Source: Saprospiraceae bacterium
Lineage (GTDB): Bacteria; Bacteroidota; Bacteroidia; Chitinophagales; Saprospiraceae
DNA length: 64,000 nucleotides
Assembly (NCBI GenBank): GCA_016714985.1
Contig: JADKBS010000024.1
Coordinates: 121,098-185,097, forward strand
Direction: 5' to 3'
Made by a program: the position numbers and the translations under genes. A model generated the notes under the pieces. It ran no database searches and was not told the origin of the DNA. It was given only the letters and a program-made list of their open reading frames with translations. Position 1 is the first letter of the stretch, and each line of letters opens with the position of its first letter. This document shows, in pieces, positions 41,767-49,260 of the stretch.

Positions 41767-44700
41767 TCAAAGCAACCGCAGCGCATCCTCCCGCATGACT
41801 CGCTCCAGCATCCCCATCAAAAAATCGGCATCCCTTTTATCGAAAACTATCGGTGGCTTGATTTTCAGCACGTTGTGGAACGGCCCGTCGGTGCTCATCA
41901 GTACACCGAGTTCACGCATCCGGTTGGACAGGTACGTGGCCTTCCGCTCGCTCGGCGCCAGCGTAGTCGGGTCGTCCACCAGCTCGAAGCCGAGGAAGAG
42001 GCCCGGGCCCCGCACGTCGCCGATGACGGGGAAGCGGCCTGCCAAGTCCCGTAGGCTGGCGGTCAAATAGGCCCCGGTTTCCAAGGCGTTCTGCTGTAAG
42101 CCCTCGTCCTTGATGACCCGCAGCACTTCCCGCCCGATGGCACACGACACGGGATTTCCGCCAAACGTGTTGAAATACTCCATGCCATTGGCAAAAGCCT
42201 CGGCGATGGCGGGCGTCGTGACCACCACGCCGAGCGGGTGGCCATTGCCGATGGGCTTGCCAACCGTCACGATGTCCGGCACCACGCCGTGCTCCTCGAA
42301 GGCCCAAAAATGCGCCCCGTGCCGCCCGCAGCCCGTCTGCACCTCGTCCGAGATGAGCAGGCCACCTGCTGCCCGCACCTGTTGCGCAGCAGCCGCCAAA
42401 TAGCCCGGCGGCGGCGTCACTTGCCCCCCGCAACTGATGACCGATTCACAGATGAAGGCCGCCACTCCCCTACCCTCGTGCTGTATTTTTTTGGCGGCTT
42501 CGCCTAAATGGGCGGCGTATTTCAAGCCCGTTTCCAGCGTATTTCCTCGATAAATACCCCGGTAAGCATCGGGTATCGGTACCACATGGGTGTACGGTGG
42601 CGCACCCTTGCCGCCCGGCCCCTCGAATTTATACGAGCTGATGTCCACGCAGCCCTGCGTATTGCCGTGGTAGCCGACCTCCACCACCAGCATGTCCTTT
42701 TGTTGGGTAAAGTTCTTCGCCAAGCGCATAGCCAGCTCGTTGGCTTCGCTGCCACTGTTCACGATGAAGGCCACACTGAGTTCCTTCGGAAAAGTGGCCA
42801 GCAGCTCTTCCGAAAACCGCACGATGTTCTCGTGCAGGTAGCGGGTATTGGTGTTCAGTACGGCCATTTGGCGCTGGCCCGCCCGCACCACCCGTGGGTG
42901 CTCGTGCCCGACATGCGCCACGTTGTTTACCGTATCTAAATAGCGCCGTCCCGTATCGTCGAAGAGGTATTGCCGCCAGCCCCGCTGCATGTTCAGCGGT
43001 TTTCGATAGGAAACACTGAGGTTTTTACCCAAATGCTCCCGCCGGAAGTCGAGTATTTGCGAAGTTGCCAAACTGGTGGGCGGGGGCGGCGATGGCTCGC
43101 CAAAAAGCAGCAGCCACGGGTCAGGGCAGATGCTCTTCCACACCTCTCGCCAACGGGGAAAGGCGACCCCTGGGAAGTCGCCCTCCCAGCCCATCAAATC
43201 CAGTATGACCTGAAAATGCAGGTGCGGCGACCAGTTGCCGTTCTCGTGCATCGGCCCGATTTCACAGAAGGCTTCGCCCGCTTTTATCGGTTGGCCAACG
43301 GCCAAACCTTCCAACGACTTGCGGCTGAGGTGGCCGTAGAGCGTGTAAAAAATTACGGGTTGCGGATTGCGGATTGCGGATTGGGGGTCTGCTGAATCCG
43401 CAATCGCATGGTGTTCCAAAATAATGGTTGGGCCGTAGTCCCGGTCACTCGCATTGTCCTTAAAACTATGGATGATGCCATTGAGGGGCGCAATTACTGG
43501 CGTGCCGGGTGGCAAGAACACGTCCAACCCGATGTGGACAGTGCGCCATTCGGGGCCGTCGTTGCCCTCCACGGCGTAGGCATCGGTGGTGTAGAAAGGG
43601 CGAATCTCGTCGTATCTTCCATTTATGATTGACGATTCACGATTTACGATTGGGGTGGCTGCTTCGATTTGGGATTGGATGCGCTGATGGAGTATCTGGG
43701 CATCCTCGATGTCGGCGTAGGTGCCGAGGTCGGGGCTGCCAACGCTTAGGTCGAGCCACACCGGTAGCATGGCCTTTAGGCTGTCCTGTCCGGCGGCGTA
43801 AACGCCGCCGCTTGCTGGCACCACCCTGAAGGGCGGGTGACTGGACGGCCTGAAGGCCGTGCTACCGAGCCACGCATCAAACGCCGCCCGCTTCGTGCAA
43901 GGCTCCCACCCGCAGGCATGGCGCACGACGGCATGGATGAGCGAGGGGTGTATGCTACGCAATTTGCGAAGCAAGTCCCAAGCAGGTAGGTCGCTGATTT
44001 GGAGGTAGGCGTTGTCGGGGTGCTCGGCCATGTTCATGGCGGAGCAAGTGACGCTGATGAGCAGCCGCCCGACGAGGAGTGGGAACAGCGCCTCGGCCTC
44101 GGCTTCGGTCAGTGGCCATTGTTGGTGGTAGCCTTTTACGAAGTGAAAAATGGCAGCAAGTGGGTCGGGCTTACCCATTGCGCCGTAGGCGCAAAGGATG
44201 GCTAACTCGTTGATGGTGTGGGTGTAAACGGCATCGCCAAAGTCAATGACGCCCGGCACGGTGGGGTTTTCTATGTCGTGGCTGACGAGGATATTGTAGT
44301 CGTTGGCGTCGTTGTAGCAGACGCTTTTTCGGAGCGAAGGCAGCAGCGGCAGGGCGTTTTTTTCAAAAAAATCGAGGAAATGTTGCGCCAACGACTGCTT
44401 ATCCGGGTCGGCGATTTTGTCGAGGTGCTCGCCCGTCCAAGCCGCTTGGGAGCAGTCCCATTTGATGAAGCGGTACGCCGCCGGGTGGTCGAAGCCGACG
44501 AGTGCCCGGCTGAGCTTGCCGCACATTTTACCGACGGCCTCCATGAGTTGCGGGCTGTGCGGGTTCACCTCGGCGAAGCAGCGGCCCTCCACCCACGTGA
44601 GCAGGCGCATGAGCCGCTGGCTGCCGTCGGGGGCGGTGATGGGGGTGATTTCCTCGTCTATTGCCGAAGGTACGACCTTCGGAATTTCAAGGCCGAGTCC

Positions 44701-44910
44701 CGCCGCCGTGAGGCGCTGCATGAGTGCGTTCTGGAATTCAAGGTATTCACGCCGGGTGTCGGTATGGGCGATTTTGAGGTTGTATTTTTTGCCATCGGCG
44801 ACTTGGAGGAGGAAATTGAGGTCAATCTCGCCGGGGAGAGGTTTTGCGATGCCCCGTAGGTTGAAATGCTCGGCGGCGAGGGCCGTTATTTTTTCTAAAC
44901 TGAATAGCAT
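41767..44910 (-). CDS. Fusion: APH-type kinase, M23 peptidase, class III aminotransferase-fold phospho-lyase
   Basis: The 1047-residue protein joins three domains. Residues 1-330 form an aminoglycoside-phosphotransferase-type kinase (YNDANDYNILV and VIDFGD; the usual catalytic-loop His is Asn). Residues about 430-590 form an M23-like domain with metal-binding HIGLD and SPHLHFQ. Residues about 613-1047 form a PLP class III aminotransferase fold (NSGSEANELAMRLA, SDEVQTGCGRHG, VGKPIGNGHPLG with the PLP lysine). Bacterial fusions of this kind are relatives of vertebrate ethanolamine-phosphate and phosphohydroxylysine phospho-lyases; the kinase would phosphorylate the substrate that the lyase then splits. 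PbfA, a phosphonate enzyme, is in the same lyase family. Two word repeats are inserted in frame (at 43360 and 43622), in linkers. The substrate is unknown. Confidence 0.85.
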   Translation of the reverse strand: MLFSLEKITALAAEHFNLRGIAKPLPGEIDLNFLLQVADGKKYNLKIAHTDTRREYLEFQNALMQRLTAAGLGLEIPKVVPSAIDEEITPITAPDGSQRLMRLLTWVEGRCFAEVNPHSPQLMEAVGKMCGKLSRALVGFDHPAAYRFIKWDCSQAAWTGEHLDKIADPDKQSLAQHFLDFFEKNALPLLPSLRKSVCYNDANDYNILVSHDIENPTVPGVIDFGDAVYTHTINELAILCAYGAMGKPDPLAAIFHFVKGYHQQWPLTEAEAEALFPLLVGRLLISVTCSAMNMAEHPDNAYLQISDLPAWDLLRKLRSIHPSLIHAVVRHACGWEPCTKRAAFDAWLGSTAFRPSSHPPFRVVPASGGVYAAGQDSLKAMLPVWLDLSVGSPDLGTYADIEDAQILHQRIQSQIEAATPIVNRESSIINGRYDEIRPFYTTDAYAVEGNDGPEWRTVHIGLDVFLPPGTPVIAPLNGIIHSFKDNASDRDYGPTIILEHHAIADSADPQSAIRNPQPVIFYTLYGHLSRKSLEGLAVGQPIKAGEAFCEIGPMHENGNWSPHLHFQVILDLMGWEGDFPGVAFPRWREVWKSICPDPWLLLFGEPSPPPPTSLATSQILDFRREHLGKNLSVSYRKPLNMQRGWRQYLFDDTGRRYLDTVNNVAHVGHEHPRVVRAGQRQMAVLNTNTRYLHENIVRFSEELLATFPKELSVAFIVNSGSEANELAMRLAKNFTQQKDMLVVEVGYHGNTQGCVDISSYKFEGPGGKGAPPYTHVVPIPDAYRGIYRGNTLETGLKYAAHLGEAAKKIQHEGRGVAAFICESVISCGGQVTPPPGYLAAAAQQVRAAGGLLISDEVQTGCGRHGAHFWAFEEHGVVPDIVTVGKPIGNGHPLGVVVTTPAIAEAFANGMEYFNTFGGNPVSCAIGREVLRVIKDEGLQQNALETGAYLTASLRDLAGRFPVIGDVRGPGLFLGFELVDDPTTLAPSERKATYLSNRMRELGVLMSTDGPFHNVLKIKPPIVFDKRDADFLMGMLERVMREDALRLL
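43360..43397. repeat. In-frame GCGGATT word repeat in the fusion gene
   Basis: GCGGATT occurs three times in tandem, followed by a partial inverted copy (AATCCGCAATCGC). The gene reads through it as DPQSAIRNPQP. A related insertion is in argF' at 53312-53350, in the opposite orientation relative to the window. Confidence 0.75.
43622..43656. repeat. In-frame TGATTGACGATT word in the fusion gene
   Basis: TTATGATTGACGATTCACGA and the following ACGATT words are read as VNRESSIING in the linker before the M23 domain. It is the same word family as the intergenic elements at 32927 and 37459. Confidence 0.65.
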
Positions 44911-44949
44911 GGTGGCAGGTTGGTGGTGATATTTGCCACAAACATAAAG

Positions 44950-44976
44950 CGCTCCCCCGCAAAATACGGGGGAGCG
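44950..44976 (-). terminator. Terminator after the porin gene
   Basis: A perfect GC-rich stem CGCTCCCCCG / CGGGGGAGCG with a 7-base loop lies 32 bases beyond the porin stop. On the minus strand it is followed by CTTTATGTTT, which also contains the -7 element TATGTTTG (44939-44946) of the fusion gene. Confidence 0.75.
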
Positions 44977-45007
44977 TCAGCAAAAACTAACCAATTTTGT
45001 CTTTCAT

Positions 45008-45562
45008 CTAAAATGTATAAACTCCGGCCATCAAAATACTGACGGCCGTTCCGATAAACCCATTTTCTTGGTCGGTGAAAATGTCCTCGGTGGCATTTTC
45101 AAACCGAACTTCTGGTATAAAAGTGAGGCTACCCGCCTTTAAATTGGCGGATAAGGTGGTAGCAATTAGGCTTCCGCCGCCTACTGAACTGAACACGTTC
45201 AGCCCTTTTGCATCGCTGTAGTATTCGTTGCGAAGCGTCAGTCCAAACCAGGATTTTGGGTCAAAATTGAGGTAGAGCGCCGTTCCCCACCAGGTGTTCA
45301 TGTCGCCAAATTCCTTTTCGGTATCCATGAACTGGTAGCTGGCCGCTGTGCTGTTCAGGCCAATGTTGAACTTTTCGGCGATGGCTGCCGTGAGTACGAT
45401 GTCCACCTGTTTCACCCTTGAGCTGTCGTTGAACTTACCTCCTTGGTAATTCAGGTAAACTTTGATTTTCTCGTTGGCACTGGCCGTGCTCAACTGCCCG
45501 ATGATGTATTTTTCATTGCCAGCAAAAGACTTGAAATCGGTCGGGTTGGCTATGCCAATCAT
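45008..45562 (-). CDS. Outer-membrane porin, C-terminal part (frameshifted)
   Basis: This frame encodes the second half of the porin that starts at 46085: GIANPTDFKSFAG, alternating beta-strands such as YLNFDPKSWFGLTLRNEYY and SLTFIPEVRFENA, and a final strand VSILMAGVYTF ending in Phe. The two halves join if one base is removed from the CCCC run at 45567-45570 (the expected junction is KTFGRVGAMIGIANPT). The ATG at 45562 is not a natural start. Confidence 0.75.
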   Translation of the reverse strand: MIGIANPTDFKSFAGNEKYIIGQLSTASANEKIKVYLNYQGGKFNDSSRVKQVDIVLTAAIAEKFNIGLNSTAASYQFMDTEKEFGDMNTWWGTALYLNFDPKSWFGLTLRNEYYSDAKGLNVFSSVGGGSLIATTLSANLKAGSLTFIPEVRFENATEDIFTDQENGFIGTAVSILMAGVYTF

Positions 45563-46085
45563 CGCACCCCACCCTGCCGAAGGTCTTCTCTGCCTTGATG
45601 CCCGTGTGCGAGAACGGCCCGTAGCTGAACATATAGGACATGCTGTAATTGCGGTTCAGGTAGGGGTCAACCAATTCATAGCCGATGTGCGTAGCCCAAT
45701 TGCCCGCCGTGATTTTCAGGCCATTGTTGAATACATATGAAAGGTTCAACTGCTTGATGGCGAGGCGGGTGTTAAGGTCTGTGTAAGCAAACTCCTCCGC
45801 ACGGCGTCCAAAGCCAATATCGGCAAGGAGCCCAACGTTTCCAATGCCGTGCTCCAACTTGGCCGAGACCATGCCCAATTCAAAGTCATTGTGGCTGTTG
45901 GTGAAGCTTGTGCGGTTGTTGCCTGCTGTTTTTGCGAAATCATAACGGTAGTAAACGTCGGCAAAACCTGAAAATTTAAAAGGATTTGGTGCTGGGACTG
46001 AGGTGTCAGCGGCTGCCGATTGCGCAGCGGCGGTGGACAGGAGGCATAGCGATGCCATTCCTGTGAAGAGGATTTTTTGTAACAT
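45513..46085 (-). CDS. Outer-membrane porin (BBP2-like), N-terminal part
   Basis: A signal peptide (residues 1-21, LCLLSTAAAQ) is followed by FKFSGFADVYYRYDF, the typical first strand of PF07642-like porins, and further strands (NDFELGMVSAKLEHGIGN, LAIKQLNLSYVF, KITAGNWATHIGYELVDPY). The frame loses homology after KTFGRVG; the true continuation is in the overlapping frame at 45008-45562. Such porins lie next to amt in other Bacteroidota, and here the gene follows the ammonium transporter in the same direction, so it may help ammonium or amino-compound passage through the outer membrane. Confidence 0.8.
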   Translation of the reverse strand: MLQKILFTGMASLCLLSTAAAQSAAADTSVPAPNPFKFSGFADVYYRYDFAKTAGNNRTSFTNSHNDFELGMVSAKLEHGIGNVGLLADIGFGRRAEEFAYTDLNTRLAIKQLNLSYVFNNGLKITAGNWATHIGYELVDPYLNRNYSMSYMFSYGPFSHTGIKAEKTFGRVGCDDWHSQPDRFQVFCWQ

Positions 46086-46113
46086 TGCAACGATTTTATT
46101 GAAAGATGAAATC

Positions 46114-46159
46114 GGTACGGCCTCTGGCTTGTGTCAGAAGCTGGAATGAAGGCCGTACC
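46114..46159. other. Hairpin in the amt-porin gap
   Basis: GGTACGGCCT / AGGCCGTACC form a perfect 10-bp stem with a 26-base loop; on the plus strand it is followed by TTTTTT. On the minus strand it would lie in the porin leader. The rest of the 256-bp gap holds AT-rich words (TCTTATATC, ATCTTAAATC at 46292-46336) that look like another short word repeat. Confidence 0.5.
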
Positions 46160-46341
46160 TTTTTTAGATGATTCTTTGATTGGGAAGTGGGTGGGATTTG
46201 ATTTATGATTTCAAAAGACAATTTAAGAATTTAGATTTGGGAGGGCCGGAAACACTTGAAAATAAAGGGTTTTTCAAATCAGCACAGCCCTAAACAATCT
46301 AAAATCTTATATCGTACATCTTATATCTTAAATCAAAAAAA

Positions 46342-47730
46342 TCACTCCGCCAATGGCAATTCCGCCACTTTTCCATTCGCCTGCGGAACGAGCAGCGTTC
46401 CCTGTACATACTTTTCGTTGTGCTGCGTGGCGTCCAATCCGATTTCTTCGTCAATGGAGCTTACCCGCATCGGTTCGATGAAGTTTATCAATTTAAAAAT
46501 AAGGAAGGAAACCACCCCGCTGTAAGCCACAGCAGCCAACATGCCCTTTAGCTGTGTGAAGAAGAAGGCAAAACCGCCATAAATCAGGCCATCAGCACCT
46601 GCGGCGTTCACCGTTTTGCTAGCAAAAACGCCCGTGAGCAACATCCCTACGATGCCACCCAAGCCGTGGCAAGGGAACACATCGAGTGTATCATCCAGCG
46701 AGGTTTTTTGCTTGTAGTACACCGCCACGTTTGACACGATGGCAGCGAATGCACCGATGAAGATGCTCTGCGGAATCGGCACGAGGCCAGCGCCCGGCGT
46801 GATGGCCACAAGGCCCACCACTGCACCGATGCAGAAGCCGAGCACGGACGGTTTTTTACCTTTTAGTACATCAAAGAACATCCAAGAAAGGCCAGCAGCA
46901 GCAGCGGCGGTGTTCGTCGTTGCGAAAGCAGAAACTGCCAAGGCATTGGCGCCCAGCGCCGAACCAGCGTTGAAGCCAAACCAACCGAACCAAAGCAAGC
47001 CTGTGCCGATGAGCACGTAAGGGATGTTGGCGGGTGGAATTTCTTGGTTGTCGATATGGGCTTGGCGGCGCTTGAGCACGAGTGCACCCATGAGCGCTGC
47101 GCAACCAGCGGAGATGTGAACCACGGTGCCACCCGCAAAGTCTAGGACACCCATTTTGAACAGGAAGCCATCAGGATGCCAGGACCAGTGCGCCAGTGGG
47201 GCGTACACCAATAGGCTGAACAATGCCGTGAACAATATATAAGAGGTGAAACGGATGCGCTCCGCTACTGCACCCACCACGAGGCCGGGTGTGATGATGG
47301 CGAACATCAGTTGGAAAAAGGCAAACAACGTCTTTGGGATGGTCGGTGCAAGGCTCCAAGGCTCGCCTGAGTTCACGCCTTTAAAGAAAAGAAAGGTGGT
47401 CGGGTCGCCGATGAAGCCGCCGATGTCGTCTCCAAAAGCAAGGCTGAAGCCCACCACAATCCAGATGACGCTCACGATACCCGCCGCCACCACGCTTTTG
47501 ATCATGGTGGAGATGACGTTTTTGCGGTGAACCATTCCACCATAAAAGAAGGCAAGGCCCGGTGTCATAAGGAAAACGAACGCCGTAGCTACCAAGACCC
47601 AAGTGGTGTCTGCTGCGCTGTACTTGTCGGTTCCTGCAAAATCGGGCAAGGCCGGAACAAAGATGGAGGCCAACGAAATCAAGGCCAATAGGATGAACGG
47701 GGCAGCTTGTTTAGTGGTCAATTTTTTCAT
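46342..47730 (-). CDS. amt: Ammonium transporter (Amt/MEP/Rh family)
   Basis: The 462-residue protein has the Amt layout: an extra N-terminal hydrophobic segment, then 11 helices with DTTWVLVATAFVFLMTPGLA, FFYGGMVHRKNV, PLAHWSWHPDG, DFAGGTVVHISAGCAAL (conserved first pore His region) and FPCHGLGGIVGMLLTG (second pore His). It moves ammonium across the inner membrane. No GlnB/PII gene is adjacent. The C-terminus has an added 40 residues (EEIGLDATQHNEKYVQG). A porin follows. Confidence 0.92.
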   Translation of the reverse strand: MKKLTTKQAAPFILLALISLASIFVPALPDFAGTDKYSAADTTWVLVATAFVFLMTPGLAFFYGGMVHRKNVISTMIKSVVAAGIVSVIWIVVGFSLAFGDDIGGFIGDPTTFLFFKGVNSGEPWSLAPTIPKTLFAFFQLMFAIITPGLVVGAVAERIRFTSYILFTALFSLLVYAPLAHWSWHPDGFLFKMGVLDFAGGTVVHISAGCAALMGALVLKRRQAHIDNQEIPPANIPYVLIGTGLLWFGWFGFNAGSALGANALAVSAFATTNTAAAAAGLSWMFFDVLKGKKPSVLGFCIGAVVGLVAITPGAGLVPIPQSIFIGAFAAIVSNVAVYYKQKTSLDDTLDVFPCHGLGGIVGMLLTGVFASKTVNAAGADGLIYGGFAFFFTQLKGMLAAVAYSGVVSFLIFKLINFIEPMRVSSIDEEIGLDATQHNEKYVQGTLLVPQANGKVAELPLAE

Positions 47731-47883
47731 AACAACTGTTTATACTGTGTGAAAAGAAATTGGTCAGTGCATTTGGCATGGGGAGCCATGCTTCCTGCAT
47801 AAATTTTCTTGATTGAAATTTGGCTGGTACGCTGGTTAGGTAAGTGCTGACTTAGGACGGCTGTTATTCGGTAAGGCTTGGTG

Positions 47884-47916
47884 CAAATATAGGGTAAAAA
47901 ATACACCAAGGTCAAA
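47884..47916 (-). promoter_or_regulatory. Promoter of amt
   Basis: On the minus strand TTTG (47913-47916) and TATATTTG (47884-47891) are 21 bp apart, a full match to the Bacteroidota -33/-7 consensus. It gives a leader of about 150 bases before the amt ATG. A hairpin CAACCCCT / AGGGGTTG lies just upstream (47937-47960). The remaining gap to 48146 shows no gene. Confidence 0.7.
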
Positions 47917-48146
47917 AATTTTACTTTTTTTTGATGCAACCCCTAGATTGCAAGGGGTTGAATCGAATAAATTTGATATTATTAATAGAACACCCCCTAT
48001 TTAATTGGGGAAAATCGTTTTAGTAATCAAATAAATTTCTAAACAAGAAAATAAATTCTGTCGATGATACCGCTGATTACAGCCACCTTCCAACTGCGCT
48101 TGGTTATGCACTTTAGGAATGGGATGCAAGTTTTTACACCAACCTA

Positions 48147-48177
48147 TTGCATCGTGTCAAACTAACACCTACATTTG
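48147..48177 (+). promoter_or_regulatory. Promoter of the arginine operon leader
   Basis: ATTG (TTG at 48147-48149) and TACATTTG (48170-48177) are 20 bp apart, a strong -33/-7 match. Transcription should start at about 48184, within two or three bases of the leader ATG at 48186. Confidence 0.7.
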
Positions 48178-48185
48178 CCGCATCA

Positions 48186-48284
48186 ATGACGACGCAATTC
48201 ACATACAACCTTTCCATAACGAGCTTGCCGGCGCACATGCCGCAGCCTCGTCGCCGTGCGTTCCGTCCAGCCCGTAAGGGCTAA
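48186..48284 (+). CDS. Arg-rich leader peptide of the arginine operon
   Basis: A 32-codon frame starts at an ATG almost at the predicted transcription start. Its C-terminal part reads PQPRRRAFRPARKG and uses five Arg codons in twelve, including CGT CGC CGT in a row. It is followed by a terminator-like structure and then, 224 bases on, by the first gene of the arginine operon. Leader peptides rich in the end-product amino acid are the sensor of classical attenuation (his, trp, leu in other phyla). No homologue was searched for; the role is inferred from codon content, position and RNA structure. Confidence 0.6.
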   Translation: MTTQFTYNLSITSLPAHMPQPRRRAFRPARKG

Positions 48285-48357
48285 TACATTACATATAACC
48301 ACTTTCCGTGGGAGTTTCTTTCCCACCTGCCCTGCCGGGTAAGCCCGCATTTTTTTT
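48269..48357 (+). promoter_or_regulatory. Candidate arginine attenuator
   Basis: Three short stems follow one another: AGCCC / GGGCT (48269-48282, covering the last Arg codon and the stop), GTGGGA / TCCCAC (48308-48326) and CGGG / CCCG (48336-48347), the last followed by eight T residues. GGGCT (48278-48282) can instead pair with AGCCC (48342-48346) and break the terminator, so a ribosome stalled at the Arg codons would favour read-through. The stems are only 4-6 bp long. Confidence 0.5.
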
Positions 48358-48361
48358 ACTT

Positions 48362-48489
48362 GGTTGATGTTAAGCCCTTTGCGGTTGATACGGGTTGATA
48401 AAAGTTGATGAGGTTGATTTGGGTACTGCCATTATAAACCTTTATAAACTTTCATCAACCCTTATCAACCTGCGAAGTAATATCAACCT
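48362..48489. repeat. GGTTGAT / ATCAACC word-repeat element before the GNAT gene
   Basis: The left half has GGTTGAT words (GGTTGATACGGGTTGATAAA); the right half has the complements TTATAAACC, TTCATCAACC, CTTATCAACC and TATCAACC. Together they can fold into an imperfect hairpin that ends 19 bases before the GNAT ATG. Confidence 0.8.
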
Positions 48490-48507
48490 CAAAAAAATCT
48501 CAGCAAA

Positions 48508-49116
48508 ATGAATGCGACCGTTCATGTTGCGGGGGAGGCGCACGCCTCCTATGCAGAAGAAATCTGTTCCCTCCTCGAAATCTCAGCCCAGCAGCGGGGC
48601 ACTGGTATCGCCCGTCGGTCGCCCGACTATGTAATGCGGAAAATCGAATCCGGCAATGCCGTCATCGCACTAACGGACGACGGCAAGCTCGCCGGGTTCT
48701 GCTACATAGAAATATGGAGCCATGGAAAGTACGTCGCCAATTCTGGCCTAGTGGTCGCCCATGATTTCCGGCAATTGGGTCTCGCAAAACAGATAAAACG
48801 CCGGGTTTTTGACCTTGCACGGGACAAATACCCATCGGCTAAGGTCTTCGGCATCACGACCAGCCTCGCCGTGATGAAAATCAATTCGGAACTGGGCTAC
48901 AAGCCCGTCACTTTCTCCGAACTTACCCAAGACGAAACCTTCTGGGACGGCTGCCAAAGCTGCCCCAACTTCGACATCCTCCAGCGTTGCGGCAGGAAGA
49001 TGTGCCTATGTACGGGCATGCTCGCCCCTAGTAAACTGGAAGAACTGGAAGCTGCGCAAAGCGTCAGCTTAGTGGAGATGATTTTGAAAAACGAAACAGC
49101 TGCCGTTGCGGCATGA
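48508..49116 (+). CDS. GNAT N-acetyltransferase, probable N-acylglutamate synthase
   Basis: The 202-residue GNAT protein has the acetyl-CoA loop VVAHDFRQLGLAKQIKRR (Q/R-x-x-G-x-A/G) and a C-terminal Cys-rich segment DGCQSCPNFDILQRCGRKMC, which recurs in the GNAT proteins that open arginine clusters in Bacteroidota. Its likely job is acylation of glutamate, the first step of arginine synthesis, since no argA or argJ is present. It is the first structural gene of the operon, after the leader. It is separated from argG by a 127-bp inverted repeat. Confidence 0.8.
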   Translation: MNATVHVAGEAHASYAEEICSLLEISAQQRGTGIARRSPDYVMRKIESGNAVIALTDDGKLAGFCYIEIWSHGKYVANSGLVVAHDFRQLGLAKQIKRRVFDLARDKYPSAKVFGITTSLAVMKINSELGYKPVTFSELTQDETFWDGCQSCPNFDILQRCGRKMCLCTGMLAPSKLEELEAAQSVSLVEMILKNETAAVAA

Positions 49117-49118
49117 CA

Positions 49119-49245
49119 CGCGAGGAGGATGGAACACGGATTGGACTGATTAGACTGATTTACACGGATTTATTAACGAATGAAATCAGTGTAAATCAGT
49201 GTAAATCAGTCTAATCAGTTTATTCTGTGTCCTATCCTCCTCGCG
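49119..49245. repeat. 127-bp inverted repeat between the GNAT gene and argG
   Basis: The outer arms are CGCGAGGAGGAT / ATCCTCCTCGCG; the inner arms are GATTAGACTGATTTACAC / GTGTAAATCAGTCTAATC with an extra tandem AAATCAGTGT. It fills the gap completely and ends 15 bases before the argG ATG. It belongs to a different word family from the other operon repeats. Confidence 0.85.
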
Positions 49246-49260
49246 AGAAAAACAATCAGC

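Noticed and set aside
41767..44910. Assembly chimera of three unrelated genes
   Set aside because: The frame is continuous for 1047 codons, and fusions of kinase and phospho-lyase with an M23 domain are known from other bacteria.
45008..46085. Phase-variable porin through the CCCC run
   Set aside because: A four-base run is too short for efficient slippage, and four similar indels elsewhere point to sequencing error.
48362..48489. Tandem words as a CRISPR array
   Set aside because: The units are 10 bp with no spacers of constant length, and there are no cas genes.
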